A stretch of DNA of 64,000 nucleotides, taken from contig CAIYAP010000002.1 in NCBI GenBank assembly GCA_903924205.1, positions 310,001 through 374,000 on the forward strand, read 5' to 3'. This DNA comes from an uncultured Actinomycetes bacterium. GTDB taxonomy: Bacteria; Actinomycetota; Acidimicrobiia; Acidimicrobiales; RAAP-2. The first letter of the stretch is position 1. Every line of letters starts with the position of its first letter. The notes beneath the pieces are model-generated. The model did not search any database. It was given only the letters and a program-made list of their open reading frames with translations, and was not told the origin of the DNA. The position numbers and the translations under genes are program-made. Shown here piece by piece: positions 45,112 through 57,167 of this stretch.

Positions 45112-45650
45112 TACTTAGCCGCCTTTCCAGCCTTGCGCAGCACCTTTTCACCGGCGTAGCGCACACCCTTGCCCTTGTAGGGCTCGGGCTTACGAATCTT
45201 GCGAATGGACGCGGCCACCTGGCCGACGACTTCCTTGTCCGAACCCTTGACGATGATCTTCGTCGGGGCCGGGACTTCGAAAGTGATTCCCTCGGGGGCC
45301 TCCACGTTCACCGGGTGCGAGAAACCGAGCGCCAGCTCCAGAGCCTGCGGGCTCTTGGCGGCGGCGCGGTAACCCACTCCGATGATGTCCAATTCCTTGG
45401 CCCAACCGTCAGTGACGCCCACGATCATGTTGCTGATCAAGGTGCGGGTGAGGCCGTGCAGCGAACGCTGTTCGCGCTCGTCGTCGGCCCGGCTGACGGT
45501 CAGAATGTTCTCCTCCTGCGACACGGCGATGCCGGTCGGGAGGGTGCGGGTCATGTCACCCTTGGGACCCTTCACGTTGATGGTCGGGTAAGCGACCGTA
45601 ACGGTCACGCCTGACGGCACAGTGATGGGATTGCGTCCAATACGACTCAT
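45111..45650 (-). CDS. rplF: 50S ribosomal protein L6
   Basis: 179 residues from the ATG at 45650 ([15 protein letters not shown]), the universal L6 start; the in-frame ATG at 45722 would overlap rpsH. Also LIGVGYRA-like [25 protein letters not shown] and [16 protein letters not shown]. Two repeated domains are typical. Confidence 0.97.
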   Translation of the reverse strand: MSRIGRNPITVPSGVTVTVAYPTINVKGPKGDMTRTLPTGIAVSQEENILTVSRADDEREQRSLHGLTRTLISNMIVGVTDGWAKELDIIGVGYRAAAKSPQALELALGFSHPVNVEAPEGITFEVPAPTKIIVKGSDKEVVGQVAASIRKIRKPEPYKGKGVRYAGEKVLRKAGKAAK

Positions 45651-45669
45651 AGTTCTCAGTTCCTCCGCA

Positions 45670-46074
45670 TTACCAGACGTAGCACAGGACTTCGCCGCCG
45701 AGCTTGTTCTTACGGGCCTCACGGTCCGTCATCAGCCCGCGGCTCGTCGAGACGACGGCCACACCTACGCCACCGAGCACCTTGGGCATCTCGGTTGACT
45801 TCTTATAGATACGAAGACCAGGGGTCGAGACGCGCTTAATACCCGAGATCGACCGGCGACGGTCCTCGGAGTACTTGAGGCGCACCTCAATGGTCGTGCC
45901 GGGCTTGCCCTCGACCGTGTAGGTCGAGTAGCCGGCGATGAAACCTTCGCGCTCCAGAATCTTCGCGAGCGATTCCTTCAGCTTCGAGCCCGGCATCTTC
46001 ACCGTGTCGAACTGAGCGGAATTCGCGTTACGAATACGCGTGAGCATGTCGGCAATGGGGTCAGTCATGGTCAT
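45670..46074 (-). CDS. rpsH: 30S ribosomal protein S8
   Basis: 134 residues. [37 protein letters not shown] and [24 protein letters not shown] are diagnostic. It is a central-domain 16S-binding protein and often the translational repressor of the spc operon. Confidence 0.98.
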   Translation of the reverse strand: MTMTDPIADMLTRIRNANSAQFDTVKMPGSKLKESLAKILEREGFIAGYSTYTVEGKPGTTIEVRLKYSEDRRRSISGIKRVSTPGLRIYKKSTEMPKVLGGVGVAVVSTSRGLMTDREARKNKLGGEVLCYVW

Positions 46075-46087
46075 GGCTAATCTCCTC

Positions 46088-46273
46088 CTACCAGCTGGCC
46101 TTGGTGACGCCCGGGACTTCGCCCGCGTGCACCATCTGACGTAAGCAAATACGGCACAGGCCGAACTTGCGGTAAACCGAACGGGGACGACCGCATCGCT
46201 CGCAGCGGGTGTAGGCGCGCGTCGAGAACTTCGGCGTGGCCTGCTGCTTGATACGAAGTGCTTTCTTCGCCAT
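46088..46273 (-). CDS. rpsZ: 30S ribosomal protein S14, zinc-binding short form
   Basis: 61 residues. Cys pairs RCERCGRPR and LCRICLRQM form the zinc ribbon, so this is the C+ type S14. It may coexist with a longer zinc-free paralogue elsewhere under zinc limitation, as in other Actinobacteria; none is in the window. It sits between rplE and rpsH. Confidence 0.98.
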   Translation of the reverse strand: MAKKALRIKQQATPKFSTRAYTRCERCGRPRSVYRKFGLCRICLRQMVHAGEVPGVTKASW

Positions 46274-46275
46274 GA

Positions 46276-46830
46276 TTATCGGGTCTCCTTGAAGGGGAAG
46301 CCAAAGGCGCGCAGGAAAGCGCGACCCTGGTCGTCGGTGGCCGCAGTGGTGACAATGGTGATGTCAAAACCACGCGGCGCGTCGATCTTGTCGTAGTCCA
46401 GCTCGGGGAAAATCAGCTGGTCGTTCACACCGAAGGTGTAGTTGCCGTGTCCGTCGAAGGACTTGTCCGAGAGGCCGCGGAAGTCGCGGATACGCGGGAT
46501 CGAGACGGAGATGAGACGGTCGAAGAACTCCCAGGCGCGGTCACCGCGCAAGGTCACCTTCACACCAATCGGCACCTGCTCACGGAGTTTGAAGGTCGAA
46601 ATCGACTTCTTCGCGCGCGTGATGATGGGCTTCTGACCGCTGAGCATTTCGAGGTCGCGCTGGGCACCCTCGATGAGGCTGGCCTGCTGGGTCGCCTTAC
46701 CGACACCCGAGTTCAGCACAATCTTCGACAGACGCGGCACCTGCATGATGTTGCCGAGCTCGAGCTCAGTCTTCAATGCAGCGCGAATTTCGTTGTTGTA
46801 GCGCTCTTTCAAACGGGGCGTGTAGGTCAT
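46276..46830 (-). CDS. rplE: 50S ribosomal protein L5
   Basis: 184 residues from the ATG at 46830 ([19 protein letters not shown]), overlapping the rplX stop (ATGA); the in-frame ATG at 46923 lies in rpl[20 protein letters not shown] and [26 protein letters not shown] are standard. It binds 5S rRNA and the P-site tRNA. Confidence 0.97.
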   Translation of the reverse strand: MTYTPRLKERYNNEIRAALKTELELGNIMQVPRLSKIVLNSGVGKATQQASLIEGAQRDLEMLSGQKPIITRAKKSISTFKLREQVPIGVKVTLRGDRAWEFFDRLISVSIPRIRDFRGLSDKSFDGHGNYTFGVNDQLIFPELDYDKIDAPRGFDITIVTTAATDDQGRAFLRAFGFPFKETR

Positions 46831-47132
46831 AGGGCCTCTCCACACTTGCGACAGACGCGAGTCTTCACGCCTTCTTTGATCTCGAAACCGACACGGGCCG
46901 GTCCCTTGTGACCGCCGCACCACAGCGCCACGTTCGACACGTGCAGCGGCATCAGCTTGTCGATGATGCCCGCCTGCATGGTCGCACCGGACTGCTTGGT
47001 GTGACGCTTCACGATGTTCAGGCTGTCGAGCACGACCTTGTCGCGGCTCGGCAGAGCCTCTTCCACCGTGGCGCGCTGTCCGCGGAACTTGCCCGCGAGC
47101 ACGACAACGGCGTCTCCCTTACGGATTTTCAT
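46827..47132 (-). CDS. rplX: 50S ribosomal protein L24
   Basis: 101 residues. [28 protein letters not shown] is the KOW motif; [10 protein letters not shown] and the C-terminal [22 protein letters not shown] follow. It starts 50S assembly. Start shares a base with the rplN stop. Confidence 0.98.
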   Translation of the reverse strand: MKIRKGDAVVVLAGKFRGQRATVEEALPSRDKVVLDSLNIVKRHTKQSGATMQAGIIDKLMPLHVSNVALWCGGHKGPARVGFEIKEGVKTRVCRKCGEAL

Positions 47133-47500
47133 TACAACACCTCCGGGGCGAGCGAAATGATTCGCATGAACTTCTTGTCGCGCAGCTCGCGGCCGACGGG
47201 TCCGAAGATACGGGTGCCACGCGGCTGCAGCTGGTCGTTGATGATCACGGCGGCGTTGTCATCGAACTTGATGTACGAGCCGTCGGGACGACGCTTCTCC
47301 TTGGCGACGCGAACGACGACGCAGCGAACCACGTCACCCTTCTTCACGTTGGCGCCGGGAACGGCATCCTTCACGGTGCCGATGAAGACGTCACCGATGG
47401 AGGCGTAACGACGGCGCGAACCACCGAGCACACGGATGCAGAGCACCTCGCGCGCGCCGGAGTTGTCGGCCACCTTGAGACGGGATTCCTGCTGAATCAT
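47132..47500 (-). CDS. rplN: 50S ribosomal protein L14
   Basis: 122 residues. [28 protein letters not shown] is the L14 opening; [26 protein letters not shown] and [28 protein letters not shown] end it. Overlaps rpsQ by 4 bp. Confidence 0.98.
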   Translation of the reverse strand: MIQQESRLKVADNSGAREVLCIRVLGGSRRRYASIGDVFIGTVKDAVPGANVKKGDVVRCVVVRVAKEKRRPDGSYIKFDDNAAVIINDQLQPRGTRIFGPVGRELRDKKFMRIISLAPEVL

Positions 47501-47766
47501 CGGGCACGCTCCAAGATTTCCACCAAACGCCAGCGCTTGGTCTTCGACAAGGGACGGGTCTCCTGCACGCGCACACGGTCACCGGTGCGCGCGTCATTGG
47601 TCTCGTCGTGAACGGCGAGCTTCTTGGTGCGCTGCACGGTCTTGCCGTACTTGGGGTGACTCACGCGCTCGATCACGGCGACGACGAGGGTCTTGTCCAT
47701 CTTGGTGGACACGACGATGCCTTCGCGGATTTTGCGCGGGTTCTCGCGAGTTTCAATCTCACTCAT
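47497..47766 (-). CDS. rpsQ: 30S ribosomal protein S17
   Basis: 89 residues. [68 protein letters not shown]-fold 16S-binding protein. Start shares one base with the rpmC stop. Confidence 0.98.
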   Translation of the reverse strand: MSEIETRENPRKIREGIVVSTKMDKTLVVAVIERVSHPKYGKTVQRTKKLAVHDETNDARTGDRVRVQETRPLSKTKRWRLVEILERAR

Positions 47767-47999
47767 TAGTTGTTACCTTCCTGAGCCTCGGCCGCGGCAA
47801 TCTCGCGCTCGCGCAGGAACATCGACACGCGGGCGATGTCCTTACGAACCTGCCCGAGACGGGCCGTGTTGTCCAGCTGACCGGTGGCCACCTGGAAGCG
47901 AAGGTTGAAGAGTTCCTGACGGGCCTCGTCCAACTTCGCCATCAATTCGTTGTCGCCGAGCAAACGCAGCTCTGCGACGTGTTCTTTGTGCTTTGCCAT
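47766..47999 (-). CDS. rpmC: 50S ribosomal protein L29
   Basis: 77 residues from the ATG at 47999 ([19 protein letters not shown]), one base over the rplP stop. [22 protein letters not shown] and [17 protein letters not shown] form the two-helix hairpin. The in-frame ATG at 48053 is inside rplP. L29 sits at the tunnel exit. Confidence 0.96.
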   Translation of the reverse strand: MAKHKEHVAELRLLGDNELMAKLDEARQELFNLRFQVATGQLDNTARLGQVRKDIARVSMFLREREIAAAEAQEGNN

Positions 48000-48436
48000 T
48001 AGATGGACACCTCCGGCTGACCGTGCGTCCCGGGACGCACGACGAACTTGCACTTAATCGGGAGCTTCTGAATCGCTCGCTCCATCGCGCCACGGGCCAA
48101 GGCCTCGTCGACACCACCGAGTTCGAACATCACGCGGCCCGGCTTCACGACGGCAACCCAGAACTCGGGGTTACCCTTACCTGAACCCATGCGGGTTTCG
48201 GCCGGCTTCTTAGTGACCGGCTTGTCCGGGAACACGCGAATCCAGACCTTTCCACCACGCTTGACGTGACGGGTCATGGCAATACGAGCGGCTTCGATCT
48301 GACGAGCGGTAATCCAACCGGCTTCGAGAGCCTGGATACCGAAGTCGCCGAAGTTGAGGTCGGTGCCACCCTTCGCCATGCCGGTCATACGACCACGCAT
48401 CTGCTTACGGTGCTTCACCTTGCGGGGCATCAACAT
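47999..48436 (-). CDS. rplP: 50S ribosomal protein L16
   Basis: 145 residues. [60 protein letters not shown] and [29 protein letters not shown]. It supports A-site tRNA placement. Two Met starts (48436, 48430) are possible, the first being usual. Confidence 0.97.
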   Translation of the reverse strand: MLMPRKVKHRKQMRGRMTGMAKGGTDLNFGDFGIQALEAGWITARQIEAARIAMTRHVKRGGKVWIRVFPDKPVTKKPAETRMGSGKGNPEFWVAVVKPGRVMFELGGVDEALARGAMERAIQKLPIKCKFVVRPGTHGQPEVSI

Positions 48437-48438
48437 GC

Positions 48439-49329
48439 TTACTCGCTCTCCTTCTTGAAGTGCGGGGCCTCAGAGTGCTCATCGGCGGTGCGGGTCTCGA
48501 TCTCTTCCGTCACGGTTAAGACCTTCTCCAACTCCTCCGGAGCCTCGATGATGTCACCAGCCGGAGCGTCGGCGACACGGCGCCGTCCGCCACCGGCACG
48601 CACGATGCCCTTGGGCGCAGCAACGCCACCGGCGGGGGCGGCGTCGCCCACTGCCATGGCCGCTTCGCGGACGATCTTGGCTTCGTTGCTGATCTGGTAG
48701 GGCAGGATGTCGCCCTTGTAGATCCAGACCTTGACGCCGACGCGACCGGTGGCGGTGCGCGCCTCACGGAAGCCGTAGTCAATGTCGGCACGCAAGGTGT
48801 GCAGCGGCACGCGGCCTTCGCGGTAGCTCTCGCGACGGCTCATTTCCGCGCCGCCGAGACGACCCGACAGCTGGACACGCACGCCGAGGGCGCCGGCCTT
48901 CTGCACGGTCTGAATGGCGCGCTTCATGGCGCGACGGAAAGCGACGCGACGCAGCAACTGGTCGCAGATTCCCTGAGCAATCAGCGCGGCGTCGAGCTCG
49001 GGCTGCTTGATCTCCTGGATGTTGAGGCTGATCTTGTTCTTCTGGCCGACGAGTTCCTCGAGGGCCTTCTTCAGACGCTCGGCCTCCGCACCACGACGAC
49101 CAATCACGATGCCGGGACGGGCAGTGTGAATGTCGACGCGCACGCGGTCGCTCGAGCGCTCGATTTCAATGCGGCTCACGGCCGCGTTCTCGAGCTGACG
49201 CGTCAGGTAGTCGCGAATCTTCCAGTCCTCGATGACGAGCTCCTTGTAGCCCTTCTCCTTGAACCAGCGTGACTTCCAGTCGGTCGTAATGCCGAGACGG
49301 AAACCGTAGGGGTTTACTTTCTGACCCAT
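48439..49329 (-). CDS. rpsC: 30S ribosomal protein S3
   Basis: 296 residues. [25 protein letters not shown] domain [53 protein letters not shown]. The C-terminal 80 residues (about 215-296) are an acidic extension beyond the usual core ([29 protein letters not shown]). It forms part of the mRNA entry site. Overlaps the rplV stop by one base. Confidence 0.97.
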   Translation of the reverse strand: MGQKVNPYGFRLGITTDWKSRWFKEKGYKELVIEDWKIRDYLTRQLENAAVSRIEIERSSDRVRVDIHTARPGIVIGRRGAEAERLKKALEELVGQKNKISLNIQEIKQPELDAALIAQGICDQLLRRVAFRRAMKRAIQTVQKAGALGVRVQLSGRLGGAEMSRRESYREGRVPLHTLRADIDYGFREARTATGRVGVKVWIYKGDILPYQISNEAKIVREAAMAVGDAAPAGGVAAPKGIVRAGGGRRRVADAPAGDIIEAPEELEKVLTVTEEIETRTADEHSEAPHFKKESE

Positions 49330-49967
49330 TAGTTCTCCTCGCCGTCCTTCTCGCCCTCGGCCTCGGCCGTGGCGTTCTCCTCGGTGGCAACCTCGTCGGT
49401 CGCGACCTCGCTGGTGACGACCTCGTCGGTAACGACGGTCTCGTCAGTGGTGTTCTCGATCACCGTCGCGGTGGTCTCCTCGATCACGCTGTCCGCGGCC
49501 GGAGCCGGGGTGGTGGCGGCCGGCTTGCGGCTGCCGGCCACGCGACGCGAACGGTTCGCCGCGGCCTGCGCGCTACGCGCGGCACGCACGATGGCGAGAC
49601 GGTCCTCATCGAGACGAGCGACGATCACGGTGATGTGGCACGAACGCTTGCGGATACGACCGGCGCGACCACGAGCACGAGGCGTGAAACGCTTCATGGT
49701 CGGGCCCTCGTCGGCGTAGGCGGCCGCGACGAAGAGCTCGTCGGCCTGGAGGCCGTCGTTGTTCACGGCGTTCGCGATGGCGCTGTTCAGCACCTTCATG
49801 ATGGCGTCGGCGGCTTCACGCTCGGTGCCCGCGAGAATGTCGCGCGCGTAGGCCACGTCTTCTCCACGGATGAGGTCGAGAACGATGCGGGCCTTGGAGG
49901 CCGACATCGGGTAGTTCTTGACCTGGGCGCGAGTGCCCGGACGTTCGTTGGTCTTGGTTCCGGCCAT
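49329..49967 (-). CDS. rplV: 50S ribosomal protein L22 with long acidic tail
   Basis: 212 residues, about twice the usual length. The L22 core is residues about 10-125: [46 protein letters not shown] and [24 protein letters not shown] basic-then-acidic tail follows, from about 140 to the end, with Thr/Val/Glu-rich repeats ([19 protein letters not shown]). L22 lines the exit tunnel; the tail would lie outside. No frameshift is needed. Confidence 0.97.
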   Translation of the reverse strand: MAGTKTNERPGTRAQVKNYPMSASKARIVLDLIRGEDVAYARDILAGTEREAADAIMKVLNSAIANAVNNDGLQADELFVAAAYADEGPTMKRFTPRARGRAGRIRKRSCHITVIVARLDEDRLAIVRAARSAQAAANRSRRVAGSRKPAATTPAPAADSVIEETTATVIENTTDETVVTDEVVTSEVATDEVATEENATAEAEGEKDGEEN

Positions 49968-50245
49968 TAGCGCTTCCCCGTCTTTTCTTGTCCCGCGTGG
50001 AACTTGAAGGTCTTGGTCGGCGAGAACTCACCGAGCTTGTGACCGACCATGGATTCGGTGACGTACACCGGCACGTGACGACGTCCGTCGTGCACGGCCA
50101 AGGTGTGACCCACCATGTCCGGAATGATCGTGGAACGACGTGACCAGGTCTTGATGACCTTCTTCTCGCCGGCCGCGTTCATCGCGTCGACCTTCTTGAG
50201 CAGGTGACCGTCAATGAACGGACCCTTCTTGAGACTACGACCCAT
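49967..50245 (-). CDS. rpsS: 30S ribosomal protein S19
   Basis: 92 residues. [70 protein letters not shown]. Standard length and sequence; start shares a base with the rplV... junction order rplB-rpsS-rplV. Confidence 0.98.
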   Translation of the reverse strand: MGRSLKKGPFIDGHLLKKVDAMNAAGEKKVIKTWSRRSTIIPDMVGHTLAVHDGRRHVPVYVTESMVGHKLGEFSPTKTFKFHAGQEKTGKR

Positions 50246-50252
50246 GTTCTAC

Positions 50253-51086
50253 CTACCTCCGCGAGCCGCGACCACGGCGGCGACGAATAATGAGCTGATC
50301 CGACTGCTTCGGACCACGCGTACGACCTTCAGGCTGACCCCACGGGCTAACCGGGTGACGACCACCAGAGGTCTTACCTTCACCACCACCGAGGGGGTGG
50401 TCGACCGGGTTCATAGCCACACCACGGGTCTGCGGGCGCTTGCCCTTCCAGCGGTTACGACCAGCCTTACCGATCTTGATGAGCTCGTGCTCCGAGTTGC
50501 CGACGATGCCGACAGTGGCGACACAGTCGATGAGCACGCGACGCATTTCCGTGGACGGCAAACGCAAGGTGGCGTAGTCGCCATCTTTCGCCACGAGCTG
50601 CACGCTCATGCCGGCCGAACGGGCCATCTTGCCGCCGCCGCCAGGGCGCAGCTCGACGTTGTGCACGACGGTACCGGTGGGGATGTAACGCATGGGAAGC
50701 GCGTTACCGACCTTGATGTCGGCCTTGGGGCCGGACTCGACGAAGTCGCCGACGTTGAGGCCGTTCGGAGCCAAGATGTAGCGCTTCTCACCGTCTAAGT
50801 AGTGCAGCAGAGCGATACGGCAGGTGCGGTTCGGGTCGTACTCAATCGTGGCGACCTTGGCCGGAATGCCGTTCTTATTGCGCTTGAAGTCGATGATGCG
50901 GTACTGCTGCTTGTGACCACCACCGCGGTGACGGCTGGTCTTGCGACCGTAGGAGTTACGACCACCGGTCGATGACTTCTTGGCGAGCAGCGACTTTTCC
51001 GGACGGTCAGTCGTGATCTCCGCGAAGTCCGACACCGTTTGGAAACGGCGACCGGGGCTCGTGGGCTTGCGGGAACGTAATGCCAT
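50253..51086 (-). CDS. rplB: 50S ribosomal protein L2
   Basis: 277 residues. [80 protein letters not shown] carries the conserved His near the peptidyl-transferase centre. Needed for subunit association. It follows rplW by 11 bp. Confidence 0.98.
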   Translation of the reverse strand: MALRSRKPTSPGRRFQTVSDFAEITTDRPEKSLLAKKSSTGGRNSYGRKTSRHRGGGHKQQYRIIDFKRNKNGIPAKVATIEYDPNRTCRIALLHYLDGEKRYILAPNGLNVGDFVESGPKADIKVGNALPMRYIPTGTVVHNVELRPGGGGKMARSAGMSVQLVAKDGDYATLRLPSTEMRRVLIDCVATVGIVGNSEHELIKIGKAGRNRWKGKRPQTRGVAMNPVDHPLGGGEGKTSGGRHPVSPWGQPEGRTRGPKQSDQLIIRRRRGRGSRR

Positions 51087-51097
51087 GGCGTGTTCCT

Positions 51098-51388
51098 TTA
51101 GTTCTCGAAGAGGTTGATGGAGTCGCCCTGCTTGAGGGTGACGATGGCACGCTTCTCGTCTGAGCGGTGAGACATCTGTCCGGTGCGGCGGTTGCGCACG
51201 GACTTGCCCTTACGGTTCAGCGTGTTGACGTTGGTGACGGTGACGCCGAAGGCCGCTTCCACGGCACGGCGCACGTCGATCTTGGTCGCCTTACGGTCCA
51301 CGACGAAGACGTAGGTGCCGTCTTCCATCAGGCCGTAGGACTTTTCCGAGACGATGGGACGAATGAGGATCTGGCTGAAGTCGTTCAT
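51098..51388 (-). CDS. rplW: 50S ribosomal protein L23
   Basis: 96 residues. [51 protein letters not shown]. It sits at the tunnel exit and docks trigger factor and SRP. Start shares one base with the rplD stop. Confidence 0.98.
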   Translation of the reverse strand: MNDFSQILIRPIVSEKSYGLMEDGTYVFVVDRKATKIDVRRAVEAAFGVTVTNVNTLNRKGKSVRNRRTGQMSHRSDEKRAIVTLKQGDSINLFEN

Positions 51389-52065
51389 CAGTTGGCTTCC
51401 TTCGCGGTGAGGAGGGTCTCGTCGGTAAAGACGACCCAGTCGGAGTCGAGCACGTCGTAGGTGTTCAGCTCACCGGCGTCGATGGTCTTGACCGTCGGCA
51501 GGTTGCGGAACGACGAGATCGCGGTGGCGTCCTCGCGCGTGGTGACGACCAGAATCTTGCCGGCCAGGTTAAGACCGGACAGCAGTGTGACCGCCGTCTT
51601 GGTCTTGGGCTCGGCCCAGGTGAACTGGTCAATCACGAGCACGCGCTCGAGAGCGGCACGGTCCGACAGCGCCGAGTAGAGAGCCGCGCGGACCATCTTC
51701 TTCGGGGTGCGCTGCGTGTACTTACGCGGCTTGGGTCCGAGCGCAATACCACCACCGGGGTAGTGCGGCGCACGGATGGTGCCCTGGCGAGCACCGCCGG
51801 TGCCCTTCTGTGCGAACGGCTTCTTGCCACCACCCTTGACTTCCTTGCGGGTCTTGGTGGACTGGGTGCCCGAGCGCTTGGCGGCGAGTTGTGCCGTCAC
51901 GACTTGGTGCATCAGCGGCACGTTCGGCTCGAGGCCGAAAATGCTGGGCTCAAGAGTCACGGTGCCGAGCTGCGTGCCGGACACGTCGTGACGGGGTGCG
52001 GTGCGTGAAGCGGGAGCGGGACGCTCCTTCTTCACCGGTCCGCGGAGAGTGAACACGTCGCTCAT
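51388..52065 (-). CDS. rplD: 50S ribosomal protein L4
   Basis: 225 residues. FGLEPNVPLMHQVVTAQLAAKRSGTQSTKTRKEVKGGGKKPFAQKGTGGARQGTIRAPHYPGGG holds the tunnel-loop motif (KPFAQKGTGGAR). It overlaps the rplC stop by 4 bp. In other bacteria L4 also represses the S10 operon. Confidence 0.98.
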   Translation of the reverse strand: MSDVFTLRGPVKKERPAPASRTAPRHDVSGTQLGTVTLEPSIFGLEPNVPLMHQVVTAQLAAKRSGTQSTKTRKEVKGGGKKPFAQKGTGGARQGTIRAPHYPGGGIALGPKPRKYTQRTPKKMVRAALYSALSDRAALERVLVIDQFTWAEPKTKTAVTLLSGLNLAGKILVVTTREDATAISSFRNLPTVKTIDAGELNTYDVLDSDWVVFTDETLLTAKEAN

Positions 52066-52721
52066 CGCTTGCCTCCGGCCTTCATCGGGTTCTTCACGCT
52101 GTCGCGGATGATCACAGTGCCGCCACGGGGGCCGGGCACTGCGCCCTTCACGAGCAGCAGCTGGCGGTCGGTGTCGACGCCAATCACTTCGAGATTCGTG
52201 GTGGTGACTTGCTCGCCACCGAGGCGACCGGCCATCTTGGTGCCCTTGAAGACTCGACCCGGGGTCGAGCAGGCGCCAATGGAGCCCGGGGCACGGTGGT
52301 GCTTGTGGTTACCGTGAGCGGCGCCCTGACCAGCGAAGTTCCAGCGCTTCATGCCACCGGCGAAGCCCTTGCCCTTCGACACGGCAGTCGCGTCGATCAT
52401 CTCGCCCTTTTCGAACACGTCAGCCGTGAACTCCTGGCCCACGGTGAAGTTCGAAATGTCCTCGAGGCGCAGCTCGACGAGGTCCTTGCCCGGGTTGACA
52501 CCGGCGGCCTCGTAGTGGCCCAGGGCCGGCTTGCTCAGAGTGCTGATGCGACGGGTTCCCCACGTCACCTGGAGGGCGCTGTAGCCCTCCTTGTCCGGCG
52601 TCTTGATCTGCACGACGCGTACGGGGCTGATCTTCACCACCGTGACGGGAATAGCCCGGTTCTGGTCATCCCAGACCTGGGTCATGCCCACCTTTTCGCC
52701 GACGATTGCTTTGTTCGCCAT
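52062..52721 (-). CDS. rplC: 50S ribosomal protein L3
   Basis: 219 residues from the ATG at 52721 (MANKAIVGEKVGMTQ), the universal start; the in-frame ATG at 52760 is not. KGKGFAGGMKRWNFAGQGAAHGNHKHHRAPGSIG is the core loop near the peptidyl-transferase centre. It follows rpsJ after a 225-bp gap containing a hairpin. Confidence 0.97.
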   Translation of the reverse strand: MANKAIVGEKVGMTQVWDDQNRAIPVTVVKISPVRVVQIKTPDKEGYSALQVTWGTRRISTLSKPALGHYEAAGVNPGKDLVELRLEDISNFTVGQEFTADVFEKGEMIDATAVSKGKGFAGGMKRWNFAGQGAAHGNHKHHRAPGSIGACSTPGRVFKGTKMAGRLGGEQVTTTNLEVIGVDTDRQLLLVKGAVPGPRGGTVIIRDSVKNPMKAGGKR

Positions 52722-52762
52722 CGTTTCTCTCCTTCTATCCGTGCGTCGATGCCGACACACAG

Positions 52763-52796
52763 ACGCTCCGTTCGGGCGGCAACCCGAACGGAGCGT
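52763..52796 (-). promoter_or_regulatory. Stable hairpin in the rpsJ-rplC gap
   Basis: Arms CGCTCCGTTCGGG (52764-52776) and the exact reverse complement (52783-52795) around a 6-nt loop, with one further A-T pair closing the stem. It lies 42 bp before the rplC start. There is no T-run after it on the minus strand, so it is more likely a leader or mRNA-processing element than a terminator. The L4-type autoregulation of S10 operons is one possible use. Confidence 0.55.
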
Positions 52797-52946
52797 TCGA
52801 CTTGTTGAACCGGCGTTCCCTCGCGGGCGACCGGTTACATCTGTTGTGCGAATTTCTTCGCGTCCCTCGAGTTACCTCAGGGGATGCAACCTTACACCAC
52901 GACCCCCGGTGCCCGCAAGACGAGCTCCGGGGGCCGTGATGTTCAG

Positions 52947-53270
52947 TTAATTACTGCGAATCTTGATCTCGATGTCCACACCAGCGGGCAGGTCAAGACG
53001 CTGAAGCGCCTCCACCGTCTTGGTGCTGTGGTCCACCACGTCGAGCAGACGCTTGTGAACGCGCATCTCAAAGTGCTCACGCGAGTCCTTGTGCTTGTGC
53101 GGTCCGCGAACCACCGTGTAACGGTGCTTCTCGGTCGGCAGCGGCACGGGGCCCTGAACGCGGGCGCTGGTGCGCTCCACGGTCTGCACGATCTTCTGAG
53201 TGGACTGGTCCAAAATCTCGTGATCGAAGGCCTTCAGCCGGATTCGGATCTTCTGTCGGTTGTCGGCCAT
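52947..53270 (-). CDS. rpsJ: 30S ribosomal protein S10
   Basis: 107 residues. [73 protein letters not shown] is the S10 core. It also acts as NusE in antitermination. It is 7 bp after tuf. Confidence 0.98.
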   Translation of the reverse strand: MADNRQKIRIRLKAFDHEILDQSTQKIVQTVERTSARVQGPVPLPTEKHRYTVVRGPHKHKDSREHFEMRVHKRLLDVVDHSTKTVEALQRLDLPAGVDIEIKIRSN

Positions 53271-53277
53271 GATCGAA

Positions 53278-54465
<1,188 letters not shown>

Positions 54466-54562
54466 GTCGGGGACTTGCTTTCTACTTGTATGCGCGGGCC
54501 CTTGTGGCCCCCGCTGGGGTTCGCGGTCCTCCCCGACGACGGTTTGGACCTTGGTGTATCAG

Positions 54563-54578
54563 AGCCGGGTTCCCGGCC
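54563..54578. promoter_or_regulatory. Hairpin in the fusA-tuf gap
   Basis: AGCCGGGTTCCCGGCC (54563-54578) forms a short GC stem. On the plus strand it is followed by T5, and on the minus strand by none. On the coding strand it could attenuate or mark processing between fusA and tuf. Confidence 0.35.
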
Positions 54579-54590
54579 CTTTTTGTTTCC

Positions 54591-56678
54591 TTACGCGCCC
54601 GTGGCCTTGGCGACGATCTCCTTAGCGATCGACTCCGGCACTTCTGCGTATGAATCAAACTGCATGCTGTACGTCGCACGACCTTGGGTGCGCGAGCGCA
54701 GGTCAGTAGCGTAGCCGAACATGTCGGACAGCGGAACCTTGGCCCGAATCGTCTGGCCATTGCCCTTCTGTTCCATACCTTCGACGCGGCCACGGCGACT
54801 GGACAAGTCACCGATCACGTCGCCCATGTAGTCCTCAGGAGTCACAACTTCGACCGCCATGATGGGCTCGAGGAGGACGGGGCTGGCCTTGCGAGCAGCT
54901 TCCTTGATGGCCATCGAACCGGCAATCTTGAAAGCCATTTCGGAGGAGTCAACGTCGTGGTAGCTACCCCAGGTGAGGCGCACGCGCAGGTCCACCATGG
55001 GGAAGCCGGCCAGCACGCCGCTGGTCAGAGCTTCGGTGATACCCGCGTTGACCGGCTGGATGTATTCCTTCGGAATCACACCACCCGTGGTCTCGTCGAG
55101 GAACTCGTAGCCGCCACCGGGGCCCGTGGGCTCGACGGTGATGACGACGTGGCCATACTGACCCTTACCACCGGACTGGCGGACATACTTCATGTCCACC
55201 TTTTCGACGGTCTTGCGAATCGTCTCGCGGTAGGCCACCTGCGGCTTACCGACGTTGGCGTCCACGGAGAATTCACGCAGCATTCGGTCCACGAGCACTT
55301 CGAGGTGAAGTTCACCCATACCGGAGATAACGGTCTGGCCGGTCTCCTCATCGGTGCGCACACGGAACGTGGGGTCTTCTTCGGAGAGCGAGTACAGGGC
55401 CTTGGACAACTTCTCCTGGTCGGCCTTGGTCTTCGGCTCCACGGCGACGTGAATAACCGGCTCGGGAAACACGAGGGTTTCGAGCTGGATGGGGTTGTCC
55501 ATGTCAGACAAGGTGTCACCGGTCGTAACCTGCTTGAGGCCGACGGCCGCGACGATGTCGCCGGTGTAGATGGAGTCGCGGTCCTCACGGTTGTTGGCGT
55601 GCATCTGCAGCAAACGACCGAGGCGCTCCTTCTTCGAACCCTTGGTGGTGTTGATGACGGTGTCACCCTTTTGCAGTGAACCGGAGTACACGCGCAGGTA
55701 GGTCAACTTACCGACGTAGGGGTCCGTCATGATCTTGAAAGCCAGAGCCGAGAAGGGCTCCGAGTCCTCCGCCTTACGCGTCACTTCAATGTCCGTACCG
55801 GGCTTAGTACCCACGGTCGGAGGAAGGTCAGTCGGGGCCGGCAAGAAGTCGGTGACGGCGTCGAGCAGGGGCTGAACACCCTTGTTCTTAAAGGCGGTGC
55901 CGTTCAGGATCGGAACGCACTCGCCGCTGAGGGTGCCGTGACGCAGTGCGGTCACGATGTCCGCGCGCGTAATCTCGGCGCCCTCGAGAATCTTCTCCAT
56001 GAGACTTTCGTCGAAGGTGGTGAGCACGTCGAGGAGGGCCTCGCGGTACTGCGCCGCCTGCTCTTCGAAGCCCGCGGGGATGGCAACAACTTCGAGCTGC
56101 TCGCCCTTGTCGTCGTGGTAAATCGTCGCGGTCATGTCGATGAGGTCGATGATGCCCTTGTAGTCACCCTCGGCGCCAATCGGCAGCTGGATGACGGCCA
56201 CGGTGCAGTCGAGGCGGTCCTTGATCATCTCGACGCAACGGAAGAAATCCGCACCGGTGCGGTCCATCTTGTTGACGAAGCAGATGCGCGGAACGTTGTA
56301 CTTGTTGGCCTGACGCCACACGGTCTCGGTCTGGGGCTCCACACCGGCCACACCGTCAAAGACCGCGACGGCACCGTCGAGCACGCGCAGCGAGCGCTCT
56401 ACTTCGACGGTGAAGTCGACGTGGCCCGGGGTGTCGATGATATTGATCTGGTGGCCCTTCCACTCACAGGTGGTCGCGGCGGAGGTGATGGTGATACCAC
56501 GCTCTTGCTCCTGGACCATCCAGTCCATGGTGGCGGCGCCTTCGTGCACTTCACCGATCTTGTAGTTCTTACCGGTGTAGTACAAAATGCGCTCAGTCGT
56601 CGTCGTCTTACCGGCGTCGATGTGAGCCATGATGCCGATGTTGCGCACCATGTTCAGCGGGAATAAGCGGGCGGTCAT
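54591..56678 (-). CDS. fusA: Elongation factor G
   Basis: 695 residues. G1 [16 protein letters not shown]2 [13 protein letters not shown]3 [18 protein letters not shown]4 [11 protein letters not shown]. Domain III and IV motifs include [18 protein letters not shown] and [19 protein letters not shown]. It drives translocation. Normal length; follows rpsG by 18 bp. Confidence 0.98.
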   Translation of the reverse strand: MTARLFPLNMVRNIGIMAHIDAGKTTTTERILYYTGKNYKIGEVHEGAATMDWMVQEQERGITITSAATTCEWKGHQINIIDTPGHVDFTVEVERSLRVLDGAVAVFDGVAGVEPQTETVWRQANKYNVPRICFVNKMDRTGADFFRCVEMIKDRLDCTVAVIQLPIGAEGDYKGIIDLIDMTATIYHDDKGEQLEVVAIPAGFEEQAAQYREALLDVLTTFDESLMEKILEGAEITRADIVTALRHGTLSGECVPILNGTAFKNKGVQPLLDAVTDFLPAPTDLPPTVGTKPGTDIEVTRKAEDSEPFSALAFKIMTDPYVGKLTYLRVYSGSLQKGDTVINTTKGSKKERLGRLLQMHANNREDRDSIYTGDIVAAVGLKQVTTGDTLSDMDNPIQLETLVFPEPVIHVAVEPKTKADQEKLSKALYSLSEEDPTFRVRTDEETGQTVISGMGELHLEVLVDRMLREFSVDANVGKPQVAYRETIRKTVEKVDMKYVRQSGGKGQYGHVVITVEPTGPGGGYEFLDETTGGVIPKEYIQPVNAGITEALTSGVLAGFPMVDLRVRLTWGSYHDVDSSEMAFKIAGSMAIKEAARKASPVLLEPIMAVEVVTPEDYMGDVIGDLSSRRGRVEGMEQKGNGQTIRAKVPLSDMFGYATDLRSRTQGRATYSMQFDSYAEVPESIAKEIVAKATGA

Positions 56679-56696
56679 AGGGGGTATGTCCTCTCG

Positions 56697-57167
56697 TTAC
56701 CAGCGGTAGTGAGCGAAGGCCTTGTTGGACTCCGCCATCTTCTGAATGTCTTCGCGACGCTTCACGGCGGCGCCGACACCATTGCTGGCATCGATGATCT
56801 CGTTAGCCAGACGCTCGGCCATGGTGCGCTCGCGGCGGTTCTTGGCGTAGTCGGTCAACCAGCGAATAGCGAGGGTCGTGGCGCGACGAGGACGAACCTC
56901 GACCGGCACCTGGTAGGTGGAACCACCCACGCGACGGCTGCGCACTTCGAGCTCAGGGCGAACCTGCTCGAGGGCACGCTTCAGCTGCGCGACGGGGTCC
57001 TGGCCAGTCTTCTCTTCGACCATTTCGAGGGCGCTGTACACGATGCGCTCCGCGATGGTGCGCTTGCCGCGCTCGAGAATCTTGTTGATGATCTGCGTAA
57101 CGATGACCGACTTGTAGACCGGGTCAACCGGAACTTCACGACGCGGTGCGGGACCTGAGCGGGGCAT
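56697..57167 (-). CDS. rpsG: 30S ribosomal protein S7
   Basis: 156 residues. [68 protein letters not shown]. It organises the 16S 3' domain and, in other bacteria, represses the str operon. Start shares one base with the rpsL stop. Confidence 0.98.
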   Translation of the reverse strand: MPRSGPAPRREVPVDPVYKSVIVTQIINKILERGKRTIAERIVYSALEMVEEKTGQDPVAQLKRALEQVRPELEVRSRRVGGSTYQVPVEVRPRRATTLAIRWLTDYAKNRRERTMAERLANEIIDASNGVGAAVKRREDIQKMAESNKAFAHYRW

